Assembly (NCBI GenBank): GCA_000721375.1
Contig: JOGW01000002.1
Location: 310,001 to 374,000, forward strand
Length of the DNA: 64,000 nt
Reading direction: 5' to 3'
Origin: Streptomyces sp. NRRL B-3428
GTDB lineage: Bacteria; Actinomycetota; Actinomycetes; Streptomycetales; Streptomycetaceae
Shown: piece by piece, positions 50,405 through 63,878 of the stretch
Numbering within the stretch: the first letter of the stretch is position 1
How the letters are laid out: every line of letters starts with the position of its first letter
Notes under the pieces: model-generated
Told to the model about the DNA's origin: nothing
The model's input: the letters and a program-made list of their open reading frames with translations, nothing else
Databases searched by the model: none
Position numbers and translations under genes: made by a program

Positions 50405-51451
50405 ATGTCCGGTTCGCAGAACTACATCAATCACGTCGCGCTCGTCCTCGACGCGAGCTCGTCGATGTCGCACCTCAGCCGCAAGGTCGTCGAGGTCGCC
50501 GACCAGCAGATCGCCTATCTGGCCCGCCGTTCGCAGGAGTTGGACCAGGAGACGCGCGTCACGGTGTACGTCTTCTCGAACCAGGTCGAGTGCGTCATCT
50601 ACGACAAGGACGTGCTGCGCATGCCGTCCCTGAAGCAGCTGTACCGGGCGGGCGGCTCCACGGCTCTCCTCGCCGCCACCCTCAAGTCGCAGCGCGAACT
50701 GGCCCAGACTGCGCAGCTCTACGGGGACCACAGCTTCCTGACCTTCGTCCTGACCGACGGCCAGGAGAACACGAGCCACCGCTGCCCGGACGGTCAGGGC
50801 AAGACACCGCAGCAACTGGTCGAGGCGGTCGCGGACTTGGCGCGCACCCAGGAGGACAACTGGACACTGGCCGTCCTCGTCCCTGACCAGATGGGCAAGC
50901 GCGAGGCCATGCAGTGCGGCTTCCCGAAGGACAACATCGCGATCTGGGACGCCACCAGCACACAGGGCCTGGAAGAGGCGGGCCAGGTCATCCAGGAGGC
51001 CACCGAGAAGTTCATGGTCGGCCGCACGAAGGGCATCCGCGGCTCCCGCGCCGTCTTCTCCACCGGCGCCGACGCGGTCAACAAGGAGACGATTCTGGCC
51101 GCCGGCCTCACCCCGACCGACCCGGCCACGTACCAACTCCTCGATGTCGACCGCTCTGCCGCGATACGCGAGTGGGTCGTGTCCGCAGGACACACGTACC
51201 GCACAGGCGGCGCCTTCTACCAGCTGAGCAAGTCGGAGACGGTCCAGGCGCGCAAGCAGATAGCCGTCCTGGAGAAGAAGACGGACCGTATCTACACCGG
51301 CCCCCAGGCCCGCACCCTCCTCGGCCTCCCGGACGCGGAGGTCCGCATCCGCCCCGACCACAACGCCGAGTTCACCATCTTCATCCAGAGCACGAGCGTG
51401 AACAGGAAGCTGGTGGCGAAGACGCGACTGCTGCTGATGACACAGAGCTGA
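50405..51451 (+). CDS. VWA-domain protein
   Basis: The 348-residue cytosolic product has a von Willebrand factor A domain with the metal site D16-x-S18-x-S20 in VLDASSSMSHLSRKV and the later FVLTDGQENTSH. This is a metal-dependent protein-binding module. The C-terminal 130 residues (TYQLLDVDRSAAIREWVVSAGHTYRTGGAFYQLSKSETVQARKQIAV...) are a winged-helix-like region I cannot name. It is preceded by GAGGGGG and followed by a terminator, so it is a single-gene unit. Confidence 0.8.
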   Translation: MSGSQNYINHVALVLDASSSMSHLSRKVVEVADQQIAYLARRSQELDQETRVTVYVFSNQVECVIYDKDVLRMPSLKQLYRAGGSTALLAATLKSQRELAQTAQLYGDHSFLTFVLTDGQENTSHRCPDGQGKTPQQLVEAVADLARTQEDNWTLAVLVPDQMGKREAMQCGFPKDNIAIWDATSTQGLEEAGQVIQEATEKFMVGRTKGIRGSRAVFSTGADAVNKETILAAGLTPTDPATYQLLDVDRSAAIREWVVSAGHTYRTGGAFYQLSKSETVQARKQIAVLEKKTDRIYTGPQARTLLGLPDAEVRIRPDHNAEFTIFIQSTSVNRKLVAKTRLLLMTQS

Positions 51452-51466
51452 CGGCAGTTCTCGCGG

Positions 51467-51494
51467 GGCCCGGGCTCTTCTCGGAGTCCGGGCC
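51467..51494 (+). terminator. Terminator after the VWA gene
   Basis: GGCCCGG (51467-51473) pairs with CCGGGCC (51488-51494). Four more inner pairs include one G-T wobble, giving an 11-bp stem with a 6-nt loop, 16 bp after the VWA stop. Confidence 0.75.
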
Positions 51495-51615
51495 TTCGCG
51501 GGTTCCCGTCCGTTCCTGTGAGAAGGATTGCGTTGCGTCGTCTCGTGTGCGGTTGCGATGATCAGCCGCATGTCTGAGTACGGGGGTACGGCGGGCAATA
51601 CGCCGCGGTCGCGAC

Positions 51616-51996
51616 TTGCGGATTACGCACCGAGATCCCCATCCCGATCACCCGCCGAACCCCAGCGCCGTCGATGCGATGAGAGCAGCACCGCAAGGAG
51701 GAAACATCGACTGCTCGGAAATCGCAGAATACATATTGCGGAATTCCGACGGAAACGGAAAGATCGTCAATTTCACCAATCCCGCGGGAAATGAGATCAA
51801 CATCCCATCAAGGGGCGGGGAAGAAATCACCCCCTACCGTTATCACGATGTGTACACCGACGGAAAGTACGCATACGATCCGGAAATGAGCCCGAACCCC
51901 ATACCCGCCGGCGATTACAGTCGAGCACTGCGACTGGTCAACGAAGGCAACAAGGTATTCATGGGTGAGGGCGGATACAGTGGACCGCTGTGGTGA
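51616..51996 (+). pseudogene. Orphan C-terminal domain of a polymorphic toxin (papain-like fold), probably truncated
   Basis: The readable segment includes RDPHPDHPPNPSAVDAM, which looks like a toxin linker. A domain follows with Cys in NIDCSEIAEYI, His in RYHDVYTDGK and Asp in YAYDPEMS. This is the Cys-His-Asp order of papain-like toxin domains at the ends of secreted polymorphic toxins. There is no delivery domain or signal. A stop lies upstream in this frame. A possible N-terminal piece (MSEYGGTAGNTPRSRLADY, from 51570) is in another frame, which implies a frameshift near 51625-51640. Translation might alternatively begin at the ATG 51679. The immunity-like gene follows 16 bp later. GC content is visibly lower than in neighbouring genes. 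Confidence 0.6.
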
Positions 51997-52012
51997 CGGA
52001 AGGAGGTTGCCC

Positions 52013-52408
52013 ATGTCCGATCGATACAGGCGCGCACTCGCGGCACTGAGCCGGCGCGGGGACCTGGAATGGCTCAAGTGCCCACACGCCGTCCACCCCT
52101 TGTACGGGCGCTTCCAGGCCCCCTATATGGCCTGGCGTTACAAGGAGACCACTCTCGAAATCGAGTCGTACTTTCATGAGCTGACGCATCGTCACGAAAG
52201 TCGAGTGAAATGGCTCTTCGACTCTTCGGGCAGAAACTGGATTCTCGCACCAGAGCGCCTCATTCGCGAGGGAGGCGGGACCAGTGGGGATCAGTTCATG
52301 GAATCAGTCGTAGCGATCGCGAAGTCTGATCAAAGTTTCTGCGAGCTGGCCAATTCAGATCTTGATTCTTTCCTGTCAAGGCTGGAGATCGACATGAAGA
52401 CTCAATGA
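52013..52408 (+). CDS. Candidate immunity protein
   Basis: The 131-residue protein has no signal or membrane segment. Features are WLKCPHAVHPLYGRFQAPYMAWRYKETTLEIESYF and LIREGGGTSGDQFMESVVAIAKSD. I do not recognise a named family. Its place 16 bp after a papain-like toxin domain, with a perfect AGGAGG ribosome site, is the usual toxin-immunity arrangement. The REGGG-GDQF motif recurs in the degraded fragment downstream, so this may have been a tandem of immunity genes. Confidence 0.6.
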   Translation: MSDRYRRALAALSRRGDLEWLKCPHAVHPLYGRFQAPYMAWRYKETTLEIESYFHELTHRHESRVKWLFDSSGRNWILAPERLIREGGGTSGDQFMESVVAIAKSDQSFCELANSDLDSFLSRLEIDMKTQ

Positions 52409-52453
52409 CGAGCACGTCTGGATTGTGAGGGCCGGCTTGGAGGGAACCATCAG

Positions 52454-52760
52454 GTGAATTCCGATAACGCAGCCCGTCAACTCACATCGGCCGTGGAGCG
52501 CTTCGCCTGGGCCGCAGACCGACAGCTTGCGTACACAGCACAGTGGTGTGGACGAACGATGCAGTAGCCCATTCTTCCGAATGGAACCGCCTACGCCGCA
52601 GAGCCGCCTTTCCGTGCACACGAGACGTTGCATCGTGGTGCTCGCCTGCGATCAGTCCAGCTGAACTGGCGGGGACCCACACTGCGGCTGGGCTTCGTCC
52701 GCGAGGGCGGGGGTGTGAACGGGGATCAATTCGCGCAAGCAGTCGCCCAGAACGCCGCTA
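52454..52760 (+). pseudogene. Degenerate second immunity-type gene
   Basis: A GTG at 52454 with GGAGG upstream opens a reading frame (VNSDNAARQLTSAVERFAWAADR...) that stops at TAG 52565-52567 after 37 codons. In another frame, from about 52620, the sequence reads LRLGFVREGGGVNGDQFAQAVAQNA, which shares R-EGGG-x-x-GDQF with the intact gene upstream. The order start, stop, shifted tail is that of a decayed paralogue. The rest of the 52409-52906 gap holds only hairpins. Confidence 0.6.
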
Positions 52761-52804
52761 CGCCCACCCCGACTGTCCGGTCGGGGACAGGGGTGGGCGT
52801 AGCG
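52756..52804. terminator. Long hairpin between the immunity remnants and gltD
   Basis: CGCTACGCCCACCCC (52756-52770) and its exact complement (52790-52804) form a 15-bp stem. TGTCC/GGACA adds five more pairs after a 3-nt bulge, with a 6-nt loop. Two smaller hairpins follow: TCCGTAC/GTACGGA near 52810-52829 and GGCCCG/CGGGCC at 52840-52859. They probably end gltD transcription. Confidence 0.75.
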
Positions 52805-52906
52805 TCAGGTCCGTACGCCGTTGTACGGAGCGTCAGTCGGGCCCGTCGAGCGGCGGGCCGATGGCCGCGGGCCGGACCTCAAGGGTACGGCCCGCAGACC
52901 TGTGGA

Positions 52907-54359
52907 TCAGACCGTAAGCGAACGGTCCGTCGGCTTGATCGGAGCCGGCAGGTCGGAAGCGCCGGTCAGGAACCGGTCCACACCGCGCGCCGCCGAGCGG
53001 CCCTCGGCGATCGCCCACACGATGAGCGACTGGCCGCGGCCCGCGTCACCGGCCACGAAGACACCGGGGACGTTGGTCTGGAACTCCGCGTTGCGAGCGA
53101 CATTGCCGCGTGCGTCGAGCTCCAGGTCGAACTGCGCGACCAGACCGTTCTCGACGTCCGTGCCCGTGAAGCCCATCGCCAGCGTGACCAGCTGAGCCGG
53201 GATGACCCGCTCGGTGCCCGGCTTCTGCTCCAGCTTGCCGCCGACGAACTCCACCTCGATGAGGTGCAGTTCCTGCACATTGCCGTCCGCGTCACCCGAG
53301 AAGTGCGTGGTCGAGACGGAGTAGACCCGCTCGCCACCCTCCTCGTGCGCCGAGGTGACCTTGTAGAGCATCGGGAACGTCGGCCACGGCTGGCCCGGCG
53401 CCCGGTCCTCGCCCGGCTTGGGCATGATCTCCAGCTGCGTCACGGACGCGGCACCCTGACGGTGGGCCGTACCCACGCAGTCGGCGCCCGTGTCACCGCC
53501 GCCGATGACGACCACGTGCTTGCCCTCGGCCGTGATCGGCGGGGCCACGAAGTCGCCCTCGACCACCTTGTTGGCGAGCGGCAGGTACTCCATCGCCTGA
53601 TGGATGCCCTTGAGCTCCCGCCCGGGGACGGGGAGTTCACGAGCAGTCGTCGCACCGGCGGCGATCACGACGGCGTCGTACCGCTTGCGCAGGTCCGTCG
53701 CCTTGAGGTCACGGCCGATCTCCACGCCCGTACGGAAGCGGGTGCCCTCCGCGCGCATCTGCTCGATGCGCCGGTTGATGTGCACCTTCTCCATCTTGAA
53801 CTCGGGGATGCCATACCGGAGAAGACCACCGATACGGTCCGCGCGCTCGAAGACCGCGACCGTGTGACCGGCCCGCGTCAGCTGCTGGGCGGCGGCCAGA
53901 CCCGCGGGGCCCGAGCCGACCACCGCGACGGTCTTGCCGGACAGGCGCTCGGGCGCCTGCGGCTTGACGTCGTTGGCGTCCCAGGCCTTGTCGATGATCG
54001 AGACTTCGACGTTCTTGATGGTCACGGCCGGCTGCGAGATGCCGAGGACACACGCCGACTCACACGGAGCGGGGCACAGACGGCCCGTGAACTCCGGGAA
54101 GTTGTTCGTGGCGTGCAGCCGCTCGGAAGCGGCCGCCCAGTCCTCGCGGTACGCGTAGTCGTTCCACTCCGGGATCAGGTTCCCGAGCGGGCAGCCGTTG
54201 TGGCAGAACGGGATGCCGCAGTCCATGCAGCGCGAGGCCTGCGTCGAGATGATCGGAAGCAGGGATCCGGGAACGTAGACCTCCTTCCAGTCCTGAACGC
54301 GCTCGGCGACCGGACGGGAGCAGGCGACCTCGCGCCCGTGCTTGAGAAAGCCCTTCGGA

Positions 54360-54367
<8 letters not shown>
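52907..54367 (-). CDS. gltD: Glutamate synthase (NADPH) small subunit
   Basis: The 486-residue product feeds electrons from NADPH to the large subunit. The N-terminal iron-sulfur segment has [17 protein letters not shown] and [12 protein letters not shown] binding is at [17 protein letters not shown] and NADPH binding at [21 protein letters not shown]-terminal [21 protein letters not shown] completes the FAD site. The ATG overlaps the gltB stop by 8 bp, so the subunits are co-translated. Confidence 0.96.
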
Positions 54368-58919
<4,552 letters not shown>

Positions 58920-59006
58920 CGGCTCTCCCGTCGTCGTCGAGGCAAAGGTGCAAAAGTGCAGGTGCCGAGGGACGACGTTGGCCCTCACGCTCAAAAGCTG
59001 CGCGAA

Positions 59007-59022
59007 ATTTCGTGCAGGTTAC
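59007..59022 (-). promoter_or_regulatory. GlnR-like half box proximal to gltB
   Basis: Read toward gltB, GTAAC is followed by six bases and GAAAT, against the GlnR pattern gTnAC-n6-GaAAC. It lies about 90-100 bp before the gltB start. A 10-bp palindrome CGAAATTTCG overlaps it. Confidence 0.5.
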
Positions 59023-59236
59023 ATGATGGTCTGCTTCTCAGGAATCGGATAACGCATTCCATCATGCGGACACCGCGGGTGGCGGTCGTCCCCTCAGGGG
59101 AGGGACCTTCGCGGGCAGATCAGTGACCGGGGGCCCATGTTTCGTGTGGGCTTCATTGCCCATGGGTGCGCCCGGGCCTCATTGCCCACGGCGCTTACGG
59201 CTCATGCCCTGCCACCGAGCGATCGAAACCGGTCAC

Positions 59237-59263
59237 GTCATGGGATCGAAACCGCTCGGTAAC
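59237..59263 (+). promoter_or_regulatory. GlnR-like box distal to gltB
   Basis: GTCAT, six bases, GAAAC, six bases, GTAAC gives three consecutive half-sites with exact 6-bp spacing. Only one base departs from gTnAC-n6-GaAAC-n6-gTnAC. It is 318-344 bp before gltB. The remainder of the 382-bp gap (58920-59301) has no gene; a tandem TCATTGCCCA repeat occurs near 59153 and 59180. Confidence 0.55.
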
Positions 59264-59301
59264 GACTACTTATGCCAGTGTCTGCATAGACCTGCAAGCC
59301 C

Positions 59302-60033
59302 TTATCCTACGGCCGATCCGATGAGCGTGCCGAGGACGTACGTCACACCCGCGGCCGCCCCACCGAGCAGCAACTGCCTCAGCCCGCTGTACAGCCAGCT
59401 GCGCGCGGTGACCTTGGCGACCACGGCGCCGCAGGCGAAGAGCCCGATGAGCGCGAGCAGCAGAGCGGGCCACAGGGCAGTGGCCCCCAGGAGATAAGGG
59501 AGCAGCGGCAGCAGCGCCCCGAGCGCGAAGGAACCGAAGGACGAGACGGCCGCGACGGTCGGCGAGGGCAGATCGTCCGGGTCGATCCCGAGCTCCTCGC
59601 GCGCGTGGATCTCCAGCGCCTGCTCCGGGTCGCGCGACAGCTGACGCGCGACCTCCCTCGCCAGCACCGGCTCGACACCGCGCGAGACGTAGAGCTCGGC
59701 GAGCTCCTGCTCCTCGCACTCGGGGTGCTTGCGCAACTCGCGCCGCTCGACGTCCAGTTCGGCCTGCACCAGCTCCCGCTGGGAGGCCACGGAGGTGTAC
59801 TCGCCGGCGGCCATGGAGAACGCACCGGCCGCGAGACCCGCGAGCCCGGTGATCACGATCGTCTGCTGCGAGGCGGCGCCACCGGCGACACCGGTCATCA
59901 GCGCGAGGTTGGACACAAGACCGTCCATGGCCCCGAACACGGCAGGACGCAGCCAGCCGCCGTTCACGTCGCGGTGGGTGTGGTTGTCGCGGTGCGCCTC
60001 GTGGAGCGTCGCTTCGGTCTCGATGATCGCCAT
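59302..60033 (-). CDS. VIT-family iron/manganese transporter
   Basis: The 243-residue product belongs to the CCC1/VIT1 family. An N-terminal HEAHRDNHTHRDVNGGWLRPAVFGAMDGLVSNLALMTGVAGG is followed by helix 2 (GAFSMAAGEYTSVASQRELVQAELDVERRELRKHPECEEQELAELYVSRG), which leads into the metal-binding cytosolic helices. Three more membrane helices come after that. These proteins move ferrous iron or manganese out of the cytosol. It starts at MAIIETEATLHEAH. An iron-box-like site is about 95-125 bp upstream. Confidence 0.92.
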   Translation of the reverse strand: MAIIETEATLHEAHRDNHTHRDVNGGWLRPAVFGAMDGLVSNLALMTGVAGGAASQQTIVITGLAGLAAGAFSMAAGEYTSVASQRELVQAELDVERRELRKHPECEEQELAELYVSRGVEPVLAREVARQLSRDPEQALEIHAREELGIDPDDLPSPTVAAVSSFGSFALGALLPLLPYLLGATALWPALLLALIGLFACGAVVAKVTARSWLYSGLRQLLLGGAAAGVTYVLGTLIGSAVG

Positions 60034-60125
60034 GGTCCCGGATCCCCCTGCTGGTGCGTCTTTTCTCGCCGTACGACATCGAAAATACGCGCGAAAAATG
60101 GCCGCTGCCAGCAAGGAAGGCCATA

Positions 60126-60159
60126 CTTACCTAGTCTAACTAAGGTAAGCCAGGCCTTG
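60126..60159. promoter_or_regulatory. DtxR/IdeR-type iron box upstream of the VIT gene
   Basis: CTTACCT (60126-60132) and AGGTAAG (60143-60149) form a 7-bp dyad. The overlapping TAAGGTAAGCCAGGCCTTG (60141-60159) resembles the iron box TTAGGTTAGGCTCACCTAA recalled for Streptomyces DmdR1. It sits between the VIT gene and the divergent glycohydrolase operon. Confidence 0.6.
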
Positions 60160-60266
60160 CTCACCAGGTATCCGAGGAGGCGCTGACGTGCCTTCGAGGG
60201 GGCTCACGGAGTGACGTACGCACCGGTGAGGTACCCACCCGCCTCTCCACGTGGAAGTCCTGATCC

Positions 60267-61298
60267 ATGGTGGAGATTGCATACGTTCCATCCGGCATCC
60301 ACGCGCTCCCCCAAGGAGCCGCCCCGGACTCCCTCACCCGACGAGAGCGTGCCCGCGGCGCGCTCCTGGGCCTGGCCGTGGGCGACGCCCTCGGCGCACC
60401 CGCCGAGAACCTCAAGCCCTCCGAGATCCGTGAGCGCTGGGGCCGTATCGAGGACTTCGTCGTCGACAACCCCGCCGGTACCGACGACACCGAGTACGCG
60501 ATCTTCTCGGGACTCCTTCTCGCCCGCTTCGGCTCGGCCCTGACCACGGCACGCGCCGAAACCGCCTGGCATCAGTGGATCGCCGATCTCGACGAGGGCC
60601 CGTTCAAGGGGGCGGGCTTCAGCGAGCGCGGCACGCTGGAGAACCTCCGCCGCGGACTCGCCGCCCCTGTCACCGCCCAGCACCGCCACGCCTGGAGCGA
60701 CGGCCTGGCGATGCGGGCCGCACCCTTCGGTGTGTACGCGGCGGGCCGGCCCGCCGAGGCCGCACGGCTCGTCGCGATCGACGGCTCGGTCAGCCACGAC
60801 GGCGAGGGCATCTTCGGCGGTCAGGCGGTCGCCGCCGGGGTGGCGGCGGCCATGGGAGGAGCGGGACCCGCGGGCGTCATCGGCGCCGCGCTCTCCGTGA
60901 TCCCCATGGACTCCTGGACCGCACGCTCCTTGCGCCGCGCGGTGATCGCCGCCCCCGCCGGTGAACGCGCCGTCCGCAGCGCGGTCGTCATCGGCGGCTA
61001 CCCGTGGACCGACCTCGCCCCCGAAGCGGTGGGCCTGGCCTTCGGCGCGTTCGCCGCCGCGCGCGGTGAGTTCCGCGAGGCGGTGCTCATGGCCGTCAAC
61101 ATGGGCCGCGACGCCGATACGACGGCGGCGCTCGCAGGCGCCCTGGCCGGCGCGCTCCAGGGCGAGTCGGCCGTCCCCGAACGCTGGGCGCGGGCCATCG
61201 GCCCGGTACGCGGCAGCTGTCTCCCCTCCATGGCGGGCCACCACGTACTCGATGTGGCCGACCTGCTCACCCCGGACGACGAGGAGCTCACACCGTGA
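60267..61298 (+). CDS. ADP-ribosylglycohydrolase family protein, paralogue 1
   Basis: The 343-residue DraG/ARH-fold hydrolase has GALLGLAVGDALGAPAE, the metal site GTDDTEYAIF and the second metal site MGRDADTTAALAGALAGA. Both binuclear-magnesium motifs are intact, so it should be active in removing ADP-ribose from a protein or small-molecule target. The region before residue 25 looks unconserved. It overlaps the next gene by GTGA. Confidence 0.9.
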   Translation: MVEIAYVPSGIHALPQGAAPDSLTRRERARGALLGLAVGDALGAPAENLKPSEIRERWGRIEDFVVDNPAGTDDTEYAIFSGLLLARFGSALTTARAETAWHQWIADLDEGPFKGAGFSERGTLENLRRGLAAPVTAQHRHAWSDGLAMRAAPFGVYAAGRPAEAARLVAIDGSVSHDGEGIFGGQAVAAGVAAAMGGAGPAGVIGAALSVIPMDSWTARSLRRAVIAAPAGERAVRSAVVIGGYPWTDLAPEAVGLAFGAFAAARGEFREAVLMAVNMGRDADTTAALAGALAGALQGESAVPERWARAIGPVRGSCLPSMAGHHVLDVADLLTPDDEELTP

Positions 61299-62719
61299 CG
61301 ACGAGCCACAGCCGTACCGACGACGAAACGCCCCCGATCCACGGCCGCTCCGGGGCCGTATCGCCGTCGGGCCGGTCCCGTACCGACGGCGAAACGCCGC
61401 CGAACCACGGCCGCACCGGCCCCGTATCGCCGTCGGCGCAGGCTCGTACCGACGCCGCCGCCGACGCCGACAGTGACGCCGACAGTGATGGCACTCGTTC
61501 ACGGTCGGGTTTCCCGGGGTTTCTGGGCGCTCCTATTCGTCGCCCCCAGCAGCAGCAACAACAACCACAGCCCCGCTCACGTATCGAAGGACTCCTCCTC
61601 GGACTCGCCGCAGGCGACGCCGCCGGCTGGCCCGCCGCGCGGCACCGCGCCGCGCGGATGCCCGAGTGGACCCGTCGCCTCACACGCGAGCTCGACACCT
61701 TCGCCGAGCAGAATGCGACCACCACGCTCCCCGTCCCCATCGCGCTCAACCAGCCGCCCGAGCCCCTGCAGCTCGGCCCCTCGGACGATGCCGAATGGGC
61801 CGCGTTCACCGCCGTATCGCTGCTCAAGTCCGCCGCTACGGGCGAGCCGGCCCTGCGCGTACGAGCGGCGGTGGACCACACGTGGCAGACCCTCGCGGCC
61901 CAGATCGCGGAGGCCGAGCAGCGCGCCCCCGAGGTCGAGTCCGCCGTGATCCCGCTACGGGCCCGTATCTCCGTACGGGCGGGCCTCGGCAATCTCGCCG
62001 GCGGTCTGCGCCCGCCCGCGACCGGCCACGACAATCCGCACTACTTCGACGACGCGGCCTGCGTACGGGGGTGTGTGCTCGCGCTCGTCCACCCCGGCGA
62101 TCCCCAATCGGCCGCGGAGCTGGCCGAGTTCGACGCGCGCTACACCCAGGACGCCGACGGCGTGCACGGCGCCCGCGCCATGGCCGCGGCCACCGCCGCC
62201 CTGCTCGGCGGCTGGGACATCGACGCGGCCGTGGACGCCGCGCTGGAACAGCTGCCGGACGAGACGGAGATCGGCCGCAACGCCCAGCACGCGGTGAAGC
62301 TGGCCCGCGACGCGGATGACGCCTTCTCGCTCGTGCCCGTCCTGGAGCACCAGATCGTGGACCACGTCTACAGCTACGGCATCGCAGCGGCCGAGACCGT
62401 CCCCGTCGCCCTCGCCCTGTTCACCGCGGCCCGCGGCTCACTGGCCGGCACGGTGCCCGCCGCCGCCTGCCTGTCCCGCGTGGCCGACTCTGCGCCCGCG
62501 CTCGCGGGCGCCCTCGCCGGTGCGTACGAAGGGGCGGCGGGCGTGCCCGAGTCCTGGCGGGCCGCCTGCCGCACCCTCTCCGGCTGCGCGCTCCCCCGGC
62601 TCGCGGGCACCGATCTGGTGGAACTGGCCGCGGAACTCGCCGAACTCCTCGGACCAGACCGGGAACTGGCCGATACGGGTGGACAATTCACCCATGACAG
62701 ACAAGAAAGGCGCAACTGA
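61295..62719 (+). CDS. ADP-ribosylglycohydrolase family protein, paralogue 2, degenerate metal site
   Basis: The 474-residue product has about 90 residues of low-complexity N-terminus. Its repeats are S-x-TD-ETPP-HGR-G-VSPS, then DSDADSDG and a poly-Gln run. A DraG-like domain follows. The first metal motif TDDT is altered to SDDA, and the second, RDADTT, to RVADSA, losing one metal Asp. It may therefore bind ADP-ribose without cleaving it, or act as a partner of its neighbours. It starts by GTGA overlap and ends inside the next gene. Confidence 0.85.
   Translation: MTTSHSRTDDETPPIHGRSGAVSPSGRSRTDGETPPNHGRTGPVSPSAQARTDAAADADSDADSDGTRSRSGFPGFLGAPIRRPQQQQQQPQPRSRIEGLLLGLAAGDAAGWPAARHRAARMPEWTRRLTRELDTFAEQNATTTLPVPIALNQPPEPLQLGPSDDAEWAAFTAVSLLKSAATGEPALRVRAAVDHTWQTLAAQIAEAEQRAPEVESAVIPLRARISVRAGLGNLAGGLRPPATGHDNPHYFDDAACVRGCVLALVHPGDPQSAAELAEFDARYTQDADGVHGARAMAAATAALLGGWDIDAAVDAALEQLPDETEIGRNAQHAVKLARDADDAFSLVPVLEHQIVDHVYSYGIAAAETVPVALALFTAARGSLAGTVPAAACLSRVADSAPALAGALAGAYEGAAGVPESWRAACRTLSGCALPRLAGTDLVELAAELAELLGPDRELADTGGQFTHDRQERRN
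61340..61440. repeat. Imperfect duplication at the start of paralogue 2
   Basis: The segments encoding DDETPPIHGRSGAVSPSG and DGETPPNHGRTGPVSPSA are adjacent copies with the same spacing, so the low-complexity N-terminus arose at least partly by duplication. Confidence 0.6.
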
Positions 62720-63878
62720 CGCGGGCCACGGCACCGCCCTCGACACCGGCCTCGACGACCGCATCAGCCGCTGCCTGACCGGCGCCGCAGTAGGCGACGC
62801 GCTCGGCGGGCCGGTCGAGGGCTACAGCCCGGAACAGATCCTGGAGCGCCACGGCGGCCGGATCCACGGCGTCGTCGGACCCTGGTTCGAGGACTGGCGC
62901 ACGGCCCGCCCGATCGCCCCGTACCACAAGGGTGATGGGCACATCACGGACGACACCTTGCTGACGCACGCGCTGATCAGGGTGTACGAGAAGGTGCGCG
63001 ACCACCTCGACGCGTACGCGGTGGCCGAGCACCTGGTCCCCGACCTCATCGGAACCCCGCGCTGGATCCCGGAGCTCGAAGCGGAGGCGCTCCCGCTCCA
63101 GCGTGTCTTCCTCGCCGAGAAGTGGCTGGTCGCCCGCCTGCACTACGGCCACGTGGATCCACGCGAGGCGGGCAACGGCAACATCGTCAACTGCGGCGCC
63201 GCGATGTACATGGCGCCGGTCGGCCTGGTCAACGCGGGGAACCCGGCCGGGGCTTACGCGGAGGCCCTGGACATCGCGGGCGCCCATCAGTCCTCGTACG
63301 GACGGGAGGCGGCGGGAGTCTTCGCGGCGGCGGTCGCCGCGGCCTGCGCACCGGGCGCGACGCCCGCGTCCGTCGTGGAGGTGTGCCTCGCCCTGGCGAA
63401 GGACGGCACGCGCTCGGCCATCGAGGCGGTCTGCGAAGTGGCGGCGCGCCACGGGGACTTCGAGTCGGCCCTCGCCCCGCTCCGCGAGGCGGTCACCCCC
63501 TTCGACACGGTCGGCCCCGACTACCGCGCGCCGGGCCTCGGCGCCCGCCGCCCGTCCCGCCTCCACTCGATCGAAGAGCTCCCCATCGCTCTGGGCATGC
63601 TCCTGGTCGGCGGCGGCGACTACCGCCACACCGTCCTCGGCTCGGTCAACTACGGCCGCGACTGCGACTCGATCGCGACGATGAGCGGGGCGATCGTCGG
63701 CGCCCTTGGCGCGGAGATCCCGGCGGAGTGGGCCAAGGCGGTGGCCGAGTCCAGCCGTATCGACTTGTCGGCACCGGCCCTCGCGCTGAGCGCGGTGACG
63801 CGCGAGATCTTCGTACGGGACGGGGAACGCCGACGCGTACACGAGGCGGCATTCACGACCCTGGCGAGCTCTGCGTGA
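62694..63878 (+). CDS. ADP-ribosylglycohydrolase family protein, paralogue 3
   Basis: The 394-residue product has RCLTGAAVGDALGGPVEGYSPEQI, the metal site ITDDTLLTHAL, and the distal site VNYGRDCDSIATMSGAIVGALGAE, so the metal ligands are complete. The subfamily has an insertion (AEHLVPDLIGTPRWIPELEAEALPLQRV) not seen in paralogue 1. Its start lies 26 bp inside the preceding gene and its stop overlaps the next GTG. Confidence 0.9.
   Translation: MTDKKGATDAGHGTALDTGLDDRISRCLTGAAVGDALGGPVEGYSPEQILERHGGRIHGVVGPWFEDWRTARPIAPYHKGDGHITDDTLLTHALIRVYEKVRDHLDAYAVAEHLVPDLIGTPRWIPELEAEALPLQRVFLAEKWLVARLHYGHVDPREAGNGNIVNCGAAMYMAPVGLVNAGNPAGAYAEALDIAGAHQSSYGREAAGVFAAAVAAACAPGATPASVVEVCLALAKDGTRSAIEAVCEVAARHGDFESALAPLREAVTPFDTVGPDYRAPGLGARRPSRLHSIEELPIALGMLLVGGGDYRHTVLGSVNYGRDCDSIATMSGAIVGALGAEIPAEWAKAVAESSRIDLSAPALALSAVTREIFVRDGERRRVHEAAFTTLASSA

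Noticed and set aside
51528..51794. A complete 88-residue gene starting MRCVVSCAV
   Set aside because: Only the MSEYGGTAGNTPRSRLADY part looks natural; afterwards the frame gives Arg/Ser-rich shadow of the toxin domain, which fits a frameshifted remnant better.
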